This document shows positions 4,888-14,679 of a stretch of 14,679 bases of DNA, piece by piece (the stretch's first letter is position 1; every line of letters starts with the position of its first letter). The notes beneath the pieces are model-generated. The model saw only the letters and a list, made by a program, of their open reading frames with translations. It was not told where the DNA came from and ran no database searches. The stretch comes from Burkholderiaceae bacterium. GTDB lineage: Bacteria > Pseudomonadota > Gammaproteobacteria > Burkholderiales > Burkholderiaceae_C. Where the stretch lies: assembly GCA_025458585.1 (NCBI GenBank), contig JALOSD010000068.1:1-14679 (forward strand), read 5' to 3'. The translations under genes were made by a program, and so were the position numbers.

Positions 4888-7737
4888 CTACCGATCGTCG
4901 ATCGACGGGCCGCCGCCGAGTCGGCGTTGCACCTGCCGGACGTGGTGCTGACGCGCCGCGACGGCCCAGGGTGCCTGCTGCAGCGGCAGCAGCGCGGCGG
5001 CGCCGCGCCCGCGCGCCCACGCGGCCAGCGTCGGGCGGGCCTGCAGGTCGGCGGCTGGCACGTCGGCGAGCCGGCGCAACGCCCACAGGTCGCAACCGAT
5101 GCGTGCGGTGTCGAGGTGCACGGCGCCGGCTTCGAGCCGCAGCGCGTTGCCGTGATCGCCGAGCAGCTTGCGCAGCCGGTGCAGCGCGGCGTCGAACGAC
5201 TTGCGCGCGGCGTCGCCGTCGAGCTCGGGCCACAGGTCGTCGACGAGCCGAGCCACCGGCACCGGCGCCGGGCCGTGCACGGCGAGCGCCTGCAGCAGTT
5301 CGAGCGGGCGCTTCTGCACCTTGCCTTCGAAAGTCAGCGGCTGGCCGTCCAGGGCCACGTCGAAGCCGCCGAGCACGCGCAGGCGCAGCGGGTACGGCCA
5401 GTGCGGCGCCACGGTGTCGCCCGGCGCCGGCAGGCCGCGGCGGCGGACCCAGCCCTGGACGAACGACGTCTCGACACCGTGCGCCAGCGCCGCCTCTGCG
5501 GTCTCGGCGAGCGCGGCGTCGGTGCCGAGCGCCGGATAGACGATGTCGTGGCGCGCCAGCCGCCGCACCGCCTCGGCCAGCGCGGCCGCCTCGCCGGCGG
5601 CGTCGCCTCGCCGGCGCGCGAGCCATGCCTGCAGATCGTGCAGGTGGAACTCGACCATCGCGCTGCCAGAGCGCGCGGCCAGCTCGCGCAGCGCCGCCAG
5701 CGTCGCCTCCACGTCGGCGTCGCTGCCGCGCTGGCGGCGCGCCAGCGCCTGCGCGATGGCGCCGAGGGCCTCACACATCGGGCTGCGGATCGCGCGCGCG
5801 GCGTCGATCGCGGCGCGCCCTTCGCGCAGCGCCGTCGCGCCGTCGCCGCGCCACAGCGCCAGCCACGCGGCCTGGAACGCGGCGTGCCACACCTCGGTGA
5901 GCTGCGTGGGCAGCATCTTCGCGCGCGCCTCGGCCAGGAGCGCGTCGGCGGCGTCAAGGTCGCCGGCAGCGAGCCGGGCGTCGTTGGCCAGCAGCCGGTG
6001 GTAGGTGTCCAGGCCGTGGATGCCGCACTGTTCGCCGGTGGCCAGCAGCCTGCGCAGCACGGCCGGCGCTTCGGCCAGCCGGGCCTGCGCCCAGCACGCC
6101 TTGAGCTCGACGAGCCCCCAGATCAGCCGGCCGTAGTCGGTCAGGCCCTGCTGCGCGATCGGGCGCGCGAGCCCGTCGTGCATCGCGCCGAGCTGCTCGA
6201 AAAGGCCGCTCCACAGCAGGTTGATGCCCAGCACCGAGGCCACGCGCGCGCGCAGCTGCAGCCCGATCGGCGCGTGCAGCGCGTCGAGCGCACGCTCGCG
6301 CCAGCGCGGCAGCTCGGGGTGCGCCGGCTCGCCGACGAGCAGCGCGTAGACCACCGTCATCGCCAGCTGCGCCTTCTCCTCGGCGCTGGGCAGCGCGTCG
6401 AACTGCGGCGTGACGTGCGCCAGCGTGCGCAGCCGCCCGGAGGCGTCGCCGCGCGCGGCATAGCCGGCCGCGGCACGCAGCAGGTGCTCGCGCGCCCGGG
6501 CCGGCTTGGTCATCACCCACACCAGGCCCAGCCAGTACTCGAGATCGGGCTGGCTTTCGCGCCACGCGGCCGGGAAGGCCGCCAGCCAGGCGCCGAGCGT
6601 GCGCAGCCGAGCCTGCGCGACGAACCTCGGCGCCAGCGCGCGCACGACCCCGGCCGCGCGCTCGAGGTCGCCGGCTTCGAGCAGCGCCGGTGCCGCCGCC
6701 TCGGTGTCGCCGGCATCGGCGAGCGCACGCGCGGCGTCGCGTTGCAGGGCGGCCAGCTCGGCCGGCGGCAGCGCCTCCTGTGCGTGGCGCCGCAAAAACT
6801 CACGGATCAGCGGGTGCAGCACGTGGCGCGGTTCGTCGCCCTGATCGGTCAGCACGAACAGGCCGCGCCGCGCGAAGCGCTCGAGCATCGCCGTCGTGCC
6901 GGCGAGCCTGGGCCAGGCGCGCTCGAGCGCAGCGTCGACGTACGGCAGCTGCGCGGCGACGAGCAGACGCTCGCGCGTCGCGACGTCGAACGCGGGCCAG
7001 ACCTCGTGCTGCAGGTAGTCGCGCAGCACGTCGTCGTCGGCCTGCGGCAGGCCGGGGCCTGCCAGCAGCGTCAACGAGACTGCCGCCGGCCAGCCGAGCG
7101 TGCGGCGGAACACGGCGTCGACGTCCTGCGCGGCCGCCTCGCGGCGCCGCTGCGCGAACATGGCGGCGATCTCGTCGGGTGTCAGCGCGAGCTCGGCGGT
7201 CTCGATCGTCGCCAGCCGTCCCTCGACGCGCGCGCGCGCCAGCGCCGACGGCGGCGCGGTGCGCGAGGTCACCATCACGAGCATGGCCGGTGGCACCGCC
7301 GCCACCGCTTCGGCGAGCACGGCCTGCAGCGCCTCGGCGGCGGCTTCGGCCTCGTCGAGCACGAGCACGCCGTCGACCGGCAAGCCGGCGAACAGGGCCG
7401 CGAAGTAGCGCCGCGCGAAGACGGCCAAGTCGCCGAGTTGCTCGGCCTGCGGCACCGGCAGACGCGCGCCGGCCGCGGCGCTCAGGTGTGCGAAGAAGCC
7501 CGCCGCGTCGGCGTCGGCTGCCGACAGCCGCAGCCACACGCAGGGCCGAGCGCGGCTGCGCACGAACGACGCGGCGAGACTGCTCTTGCCGTAGCCCGCA
7601 GGCGCCGCGAGCCACACGCAGCGGCCGGCGGCGGTGTCGAGGCGCCGCATCAGACGCTCGCGCACGAGCAGGCCGTCGCCCGTTGGCGGCCCGACGACGG
7701 ACGGTCGGGGCAGGTCGATCACGCGGGCGCTGGACAT
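4888..7737 (-). CDS. MalT-like STAND ATPase transcriptional regulator with C-terminal OmpR/SARP-type winged helix
   Basis: This 949-residue protein looks like a large signal-integrating transcriptional activator. The N-terminal ATPase module has a Walker A motif APAGYGKSS (45-53, Lys51), a Walker B-like VLVLDEAEA (124-132) and a TSRT sensor-like motif (157-160), as in MalT-type STAND proteins. The middle, roughly 330-770, is alanine- and leucine-rich helical sequence consistent with TPR-like repeats that could bind an inducer or partner. The C-terminus (about 783-880) reads LRLRVLGGFDVALDGQPL through LLQALAVHG, DDLWPELDGDAARKSFDAALHRLRKLLGD, matching the OmpR/SARP-type DNA-binding winged helix rather than the LuxR helix-turn-helix of MalT. 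Only about 70 residues follow, so a full BTAD domain is absent. An in-frame stop lies four codons before the ATG, making it the first possible ATG start; the ribosome binding site is weak. Target genes are unknown; its neighbours at 4032 and 7860 are candidates. Confidence 0.9.
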   Translation of the reverse strand: MSSARVIDLPRPSVVGPPTGDGLLVRERLMRRLDTAAGRCVWLAAPAGYGKSSLAASFVRSRARPCVWLRLSAADADAAGFFAHLSAAAGARLPVPQAEQLGDLAVFARRYFAALFAGLPVDGVLVLDEAEAAAEALQAVLAEAVAAVPPAMLVMVTSRTAPPSALARARVEGRLATIETAELALTPDEIAAMFAQRRREAAAQDVDAVFRRTLGWPAAVSLTLLAGPGLPQADDDVLRDYLQHEVWPAFDVATRERLLVAAQLPYVDAALERAWPRLAGTTAMLERFARRGLFVLTDQGDEPRHVLHPLIREFLRRHAQEALPPAELAALQRDAARALADAGDTEAAAPALLEAGDLERAAGVVRALAPRFVAQARLRTLGAWLAAFPAAWRESQPDLEYWLGLVWVMTKPARAREHLLRAAAGYAARGDASGRLRTLAHVTPQFDALPSAEEKAQLAMTVVYALLVGEPAHPELPRWRERALDALHAPIGLQLRARVASVLGINLLWSGLFEQLGAMHDGLARPIAQQGLTDYGRLIWGLVELKACWAQARLAEAPAVLRRLLATGEQCGIHGLDTYHRLLANDARLAAGDLDAADALLAEARAKMLPTQLTEVWHAAFQAAWLALWRGDGATALREGRAAIDAARAIRSPMCEALGAIAQALARRQRGSDADVEATLAALRELAARSGSAMVEFHLHDLQAWLARRRGDAAGEAAALAEAVRRLARHDIVYPALGTDAALAETAEAALAHGVETSFVQGWVRRRGLPAPGDTVAPHWPYPLRLRVLGGFDVALDGQPLTFEGKVQKRPLELLQALAVHGPAPVPVARLVDDLWPELDGDAARKSFDAALHRLRKLLGDHGNALRLEAGAVHLDTARIGCDLWALRRLADVPAADLQARPTLAAWARGRGAAALLPLQQAPWAVAARQHHVRQVQRRLGGGPSIDDR

Positions 7738-7859
7738 CGCGCGCGATCATGCCTCAGGCGCGCCGTGGCATCCGCGGGCGCACGGCGAACTCCGCACGCG
7801 CCGCGAGCGATGCCGCACGCGCTATCGTCTCGGTGACACCAACAACGAAGGAGCCCACG
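7738..7859. promoter_or_regulatory. Divergent intergenic region between the STAND regulator and the YbjQ-family gene
   Basis: This 122-bp gap must hold the start signals of both divergent genes. A possible weak plus-strand -10 box, TATCGT (7823-7828), precedes the YbjQ-family gene, but no matching -35 box is seen. A short palindrome GGTGACACC sits at 7832-7840. An excellent ribosome binding site, AAGGAG (7848-7853), serves the plus-strand gene with six-base spacing. No clear minus-strand promoter was recognised. Confidence 0.3.
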
Positions 7860-8213
7860 ATGGGATGGTTCTCGAAGTCCGACGGCAGCTTCTTCCTCGC
7901 GACGGTCGTCCCTGACGGCGACGCCGCCCGCGTCGCCTCGTACCTCGGCGTCGTGCACGGCGACGCGGTGATCGGCGCGAACATCTTTCGCGACATGTTC
8001 TCGTCGGTGCGCGACGTCGTCGGCGGGCGTGCCGGTGGCTACGAGCGCGCGCTCGCCGGTGCGCGCGACGCGGCCGTCGCGGACATGATCGACGCCGCGC
8101 GCAAGCTCGGCGCCGACGGCGTGGTCGGCGTCGACTTCGACTACGAGGTGCTCGGCGAGAGCAACGGGATGCTGATGGTCGTTGCCAGCGGCACCGCGGT
8201 GAAGATGGCCTGA
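7860..8213 (+). CDS. YbjQ/UPF0145 family protein (putative heavy-metal-binding domain)
   Basis: This 117-residue protein matches the YbjQ (UPF0145, DUF74) family over nearly its whole length: YLGVVHGDAVIGANIFRDMFSSVRDVVGGRAGGYERAL (28-65), then ARKLGADGVVGVDFDYEVLG (80-99) and a closing MLMVVASGTAVKM (104-116). The family is small, cytoplasmic and pentamer-forming. It has been labelled a heavy-metal-binding domain, but its role is not established. The start is fixed by AAGGAG six bases before the ATG; a longer upstream frame without this site is a shadow of the opposite-strand regulator. The N-terminus (MGWFSKSDGSFFLATVVPDGD) is family-like but charged rather than a signal peptide. It diverges from the regulator gene and converges on the VOC gene with a 15-bp gap, so it is probably monocistronic. 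Confidence 0.92.
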   Translation: MGWFSKSDGSFFLATVVPDGDAARVASYLGVVHGDAVIGANIFRDMFSSVRDVVGGRAGGYERALAGARDAAVADMIDAARKLGADGVVGVDFDYEVLGESNGMLMVVASGTAVKMA

Positions 8214-8228
8214 AGCCGGCGCACCGCG

Positions 8229-8692
8229 TCAGCCCAGCGCCGCCACCACCTCCGGCGGCGCCTGCACGAGCTCGATCAGCACGCCCTCGCCGCCGAGCGG
8301 GAACTCGTCGTTGCCCTTCGGGTGCACGAAGCAGATGTCGTGGCCGGCGGCGCCCTTGCGGATGCCGCCCGGCGCGAAACGCACGCCTTGCGCGGTCATC
8401 CACGCGACCGCCTTCGGCAGGTCGTCGACCCACAGCCCCACGTGGTTCAGCGGCGTCGCGTGCACCGCCGGCTTCCTGTCGGGGTCGAGCGGCTGCATCA
8501 GGTCGACCTCGACCGCGGTCGGACCACGGCCCAGCGCACAGATGTCCTCGTCGACGTTCTCGCGTTCCGACACGAACGTGCTCTTCACCTCGAGCCCGAG
8601 CACGTCGACCCACAGCGCCTTGAGGCGCCGCTTGTCGGGCCCGCCGATGGCGATCTGCTGGATGCCGAGGATGCGGAAGGGACGGCCGGCGC

Positions 8693-8696
<4 letters not shown>
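8229..8696 (-). CDS. VOC-superfamily protein, candidate methylmalonyl-CoA epimerase
   Basis: This 155-residue protein has the paired beta-alpha-beta-beta-beta layout of the vicinal oxygen chelate (glyoxalase / dioxygenase / epimerase) fold: FRILGIQQIAIGG (7-19), PTAVEVDLMQPLDP (59-72), LNHVGLWVDDL (83-93) and GVLIELVQAP (138-147). By position the four metal ligands would be Q14, D65, H85 and E142. Known methylmalonyl-CoA epimerases use His, Gln, His and Glu, so the first two differ. The gene overlaps the end of the propionyl-CoA carboxylase alpha gene by four bases (ATGA), with GAGG upstream, so it is translationally coupled to it. The operon otherwise holds every step from propionyl-CoA to succinyl-CoA except the (S)-to-(R)-methylmalonyl-CoA epimerase, so this is the natural candidate. 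A glyoxalase-like or other VOC enzyme is the alternative. Fold is secure; exact activity is inferred. Confidence 0.85.
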
Positions 8697-10723
<2,027 letters not shown>

Positions 10724-10737
10724 GGTCCTCTCCGCGC

Positions 10738-12270
<1,533 letters not shown>

Positions 12271-12291
12271 GGTCTCGTCCCCGAAGGGCTG

Positions 12292-13305
12292 TCAGTGAAA
12301 GAGGTCGAGCAGCCGCCGCGCAGCCACCGACGCCGCGACGCGCCCGGCGCGCACGTCGTCGCTCATCGCCGGCAGCGCCGCGGCGACCCGGGGGTCGTGC
12401 CGGAAGCGCGCCTTCAGCCCGGCGTCGATGCGTTCCCACAGCCAGGCCACCGTCTGCCGCTCGCGCCGCTCGGCCAGGCGACCGCTCGCGGTCTGCAGGT
12501 CGCGAAACTGCGTGACGGCGTCCCAGAAGTCGGCGAGGCCCTGGCCCTTGAGCGCGCTCAGTTGCAGCACACGCGGGTGCCACACCCGGGCGTCGTGATG
12601 GGCGTGGTCAGGGTGGCCGTGCAGCCCGAAGATGCGAAGCGCCGACGTGATCTGCGCCCGCGCGCGCGTCGCCGCCGCCTCGTCGAGGTCGGCCTTGTTG
12701 ATCGCCACGAGGTCGGCGAGCTCCATCACGCCCTTCTTGATCGCCTGCAGGTCGTCGCCGGCGTTGGGCAGCTGCAGCAGCGCGAACATGTCGGTCATGC
12801 CGGCCACCGCGGTTTCGCTCTGGCCGACGCCGACCGTCTCGACGATGACGACGTCGTGGCCGGCCGCCTCGAGCACCAGCATCGCCTCGCGCGTCTTCTC
12901 GGCCACGCCGCCGAGCGTGCCGGCCGAAGGGCTCGGGCGGATGAAGGCGCGCTCGTCGACCGACAGGCGCTCCATGCGCGTCTTGTCGCCGAGGATCGAT
13001 CCCCCCGAGACGCTCGACGACGGGTCGACGGCGAGCACCGCGACGCGGTGGCCGCGCTCGATCAGGAACAGGCCCAGCGACTCGATGAACGTGCTCTTGC
13101 CGACACCCGGCACGCCCGAGATGCCGAGACGGAACGATCCGCCGGTGTGCGGCAGCAGCGCGTCGAGCAGCGCGTCGGCGCGCTCGCGGTGGTCGGCGCG
13201 CGTCGACTCGAGCAGCGTGACCGCCTTCGCGATCGCGCGCCGCTGCGCGGGGCCGCTGCCGCCGACGATGGCGTCGGCGAGCTGCTGGTCGACGGCAGGC
13301 AGCAT
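12292..13305 (-). CDS. meaB: Methylmalonyl-CoA mutase-associated GTPase MeaB
   Basis: MeaB is a G3E/SIMIBI-class GTPase that binds methylmalonyl-CoA mutase, gates loading of adenosylcobalamin and protects or reactivates the enzyme. The protein has 337 residues, within the usual range. GTPase motifs are visible: Walker A GVPGVGKS (64-71), AVDPSSSVSGGSILGDKTRM (92-111), the switch II-like ETVGVGQSE (156-164) and the guanine-specificity motif NKAD (203-206). These regions match the MeaB/ArgK family closely. Older annotations as a lysine/arginine/ornithine transport ATPase (ArgK) are misleading. It lies 10 bp after the mutase gene and 21 bp before pccB, fitting a role as mutase chaperone within the operon. 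The ribosome binding site is weak, so translation may depend on coupling to the mutase. Confidence 0.95.
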   Translation of the reverse strand: MLPAVDQQLADAIVGGSGPAQRRAIAKAVTLLESTRADHRERADALLDALLPHTGGSFRLGISGVPGVGKSTFIESLGLFLIERGHRVAVLAVDPSSSVSGGSILGDKTRMERLSVDERAFIRPSPSAGTLGGVAEKTREAMLVLEAAGHDVVIVETVGVGQSETAVAGMTDMFALLQLPNAGDDLQAIKKGVMELADLVAINKADLDEAAATRARAQITSALRIFGLHGHPDHAHHDARVWHPRVLQLSALKGQGLADFWDAVTQFRDLQTASGRLAERRERQTVAWLWERIDAGLKARFRHDPRVAAALPAMSDDVRAGRVAASVAARRLLDLFH

Positions 13306-13315
13306 CGTCGGCCGC

Positions 13316-14679
13316 TCAGGCAGCCTTCACGGCATTTCTGATCTGCTCGAGCACGTCCTTCGCGCTCGCCGGGATCGGCGTGCCGGGCCCGTAGATGCCC
13401 TTGACACCGGCGTCGTACAGGAACGCGTAGTCCTGCTGCGGGATGACGCCGCCGACGAAGACGATGATGTCGTCGGCACCCTGCTTGCGCAGCTCCTCGA
13501 TGATGGCCGGCACCAGCGTCTTGTGGCCAGCGGCGAGCGTGCTGACGCCCACCGCGTGCACGTCGTTCTCGATCGCCTGGCGCGCGCACTCCTCGGGCGT
13601 CTGGAACAGCGTGCCGATGTCGACGTCGAAGCCGAGGTCGGCGAACGCCGTGGCCACCACCTTGGCGCCGCGGTCGTGGCCGTCCTGGCCGAGCTTGGCG
13701 ATCATCACGCGCGGCCGGCGCCCCTGCTCGTCGGCGAACGCCGCAATTTCCGCCTTGAGCTGGTCCCAGCCTTCGGCGCTGTCGTAGGCGGCGGCGTACA
13801 CGCCGGTCACCTTCTGGATGTCGGCGCGGTGGCGGCCGAAGACCTGTTCGAGCGCATCGCTGACTTCTCCCACGGTGGCACGCAGGCGGATCGCCTGGAT
13901 GCTCAGGTCGAGCAGGTTGCCCTGCCCCGTCGTCGCCGCGTCGGTCAAGGCGGCCAGCGCAGCCTTCACCTTCACCCCGTCGCGCGCCGCCTTGATCCGG
14001 TTCAGCCGCTCGATCTGCTGCTCGCGCACCCGGTGGTTGTCGACGACGAGGATGTCCACGGGCTCCTCCTTCGGCAGCCGGTACTTGTTGACGCCGACGA
14101 TCACGTCCTTGCCGCTGTCGATGCGCGCCTGCTTCTCGGCGGCGCTGGCCTCGATCTTCAGCTTGGCCCAGCCGCTGTCGACGGCCTTCGTCATGCCGCC
14201 GAGCGCGTCGACCTCCTCGATGATGGCCCAGGCCTTGTCAGCCATGTCCTGCGTCAGCCGCTCCATCAGGTAGCTGCCGGCCCAGGGGTCGATCACGTTC
14301 GTGATGTGCGTCTCCTCCTGGATGATCAGTTGCGTGTTGCGCGCGATGCGCGCGCTGAACTCGGTGGGCAGCGCGATCGCCTCGTCGAAGCTGTTGGTGT
14401 GCAGGGACTGCGTGCCGCCGAACACCGCGGCCATCGCCTCGATCGTCGTGCGCACGATGTTGTTGTACGGGTCCTGCTCGGCCAGGCTCCAGCCCGAGGT
14501 CTGGCAGTGCGTGCGCAGCATCAGGCTCTTCGGGTTCTGCGCGCCGAACCCCTTCATGATCCGGCACCACAGCAGGCGCGCGGCGCGCATCTTGGCGATC
14601 TCGAGATAGAAGTTCATCCCGATCGCCCAGAAGAAGGAGAGGCGCCCCGCGAAGTCGTCGACGTCGAGCCCCTTGGCCA
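13316..14679 (-). CDS. Methylmalonyl-CoA mutase (N-terminus cut by window edge)
   Basis: This adenosylcobalamin enzyme rearranges (R)-methylmalonyl-CoA to succinyl-CoA. The C-terminal 453 residues are visible and the frame is open to the right edge, so roughly 250-270 N-terminal residues are missing. The visible part begins in the substrate-binding TIM barrel, with the active-site segment RTHCQTSGWSLAEQDPYNNIVRTT and GGTQSLHTNSFDEA. It continues through the linker into a fused C-terminal B12-binding domain. That domain has the DxHxxG motif in GQDGHDRGAKV (lower-axial histidine codon at 13676-13678), SxL in VGVSTLAAGH and the GG motif in VFVGGVIP. The fused catalytic and B12 domains fit a single-chain, homodimeric mutase resembling the mitochondrial enzyme. 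It is the first visible gene of the operon, with meaB 10 bp downstream. Equivalent genes are called scpA, mutB or mcm; I leave the symbol open. Confidence 0.96.
   Translation of the reverse strand, partial: AKGLDVDDFAGRLSFFWAIGMNFYLEIAKMRAARLLWCRIMKGFGAQNPKSLMLRTHCQTSGWSLAEQDPYNNIVRTTIEAMAAVFGGTQSLHTNSFDEAIALPTEFSARIARNTQLIIQEETHITNVIDPWAGSYLMERLTQDMADKAWAIIEEVDALGGMTKAVDSGWAKLKIEASAAEKQARIDSGKDVIVGVNKYRLPKEEPVDILVVDNHRVREQQIERLNRIKAARDGVKVKAALAALTDAATTGQGNLLDLSIQAIRLRATVGEVSDALEQVFGRHRADIQKVTGVYAAAYDSAEGWDQLKAEIAAFADEQGRRPRVMIAKLGQDGHDRGAKVVATAFADLGFDVDIGTLFQTPEECARQAIENDVHAVGVSTLAAGHKTLVPAIIEELRKQGADDIIVFVGGVIPQQDYAFLYDAGVKGIYGPGTPIPASAKDVLEQIRNAVKAA

Noticed and set aside
4053..5900. A 615-codon plus-strand open frame opposite the hypothetical gene and the end of the regulator
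   Set aside because: Extremely Arg/Ala-rich translation without domains; it crosses the boundary of two credible minus-strand genes, the usual picture of an antisense shadow.
4576..7836. A 1086-codon open frame on the plus strand opposite the STAND regulator
   Set aside because: Its translation is rich in Arg, Gln, Ala, Val and His with no recognisable family, as expected for the antisense of a GC-rich gene. The minus strand encodes clear ATPase and winged-helix domains over the same interval.
8214..8228. Possible bidirectional terminator between the convergent YbjQ-family and VOC genes
   Set aside because: The 15-bp gap has no stable hairpin and no T-tract.

Overview
The window is about 14.7 kb of very GC-rich DNA, densely packed with protein-coding genes. 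Third codon positions are strongly GC-biased, so the opposite strands carry long stop-free shadow frames. Gene content and order (leuC, an entericidin-type small lipoprotein, leuD, leuB; and a propionyl-CoA carboxylase / methylmalonyl-CoA mutase operon) suggest a betaproteobacterium, most likely of the order Burkholderiales in the Rubrivivax/Methylibium/Leptothrix neighbourhood. That placement is inference from recall of gene order and protein style, not from a database search.

Positions 1-3188 (minus strand) hold the leucine biosynthesis operon in the order leuC, a 42-residue entericidin-like lipoprotein, leuD, leuB. leuB runs off the left edge. The gaps are 9-17 bp, so the genes are probably co-transcribed. 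Together they convert 2-isopropylmalate to 3-isopropylmalate and then to 2-oxoisocaproate.

A 107-bp divergent intergenic region (3189-3295) separates leuC from a plus-strand short-chain dehydrogenase/reductase gene (3296-4000). The region holds three short hairpin-like inverted repeats and a mirrored pair of GCGACAAT elements. The SDR gene converges on an unrecognised beta-rich protein gene (4032-4796, minus). Upstream of that gene on the same strand is a 949-residue MalT-like STAND ATPase regulator with a C-terminal OmpR/SARP-type winged helix (4888-7737, minus). A small YbjQ/UPF0145 protein gene (7860-8213, plus) diverges from the regulator.

Positions 8229 to the right edge (minus strand) hold a tightly packed operon, in transcription order: methylmalonyl-CoA mutase (N-terminal part outside the window), the GTPase chaperone MeaB, propionyl-CoA carboxylase beta subunit, propionyl-CoA carboxylase alpha subunit with biotin domain, and a VOC-fold protein that may be the missing methylmalonyl-CoA epimerase. 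These would carry propionyl-CoA through (S)- and (R)-methylmalonyl-CoA to succinyl-CoA. The operon promoter lies outside the window.

I saw no RNA genes, mobile elements, CRISPR arrays, attachment sites or clear intrinsic terminators. No stretch longer than about 125 bp lacks a gene. Most of the window is ordinary core metabolism and I see no convincing novel system. The parts most worth a second look are the VOC protein, the SDR lacking its catalytic serine, the regulator/orphan pair, and the lipoprotein embedded in the leucine operon.
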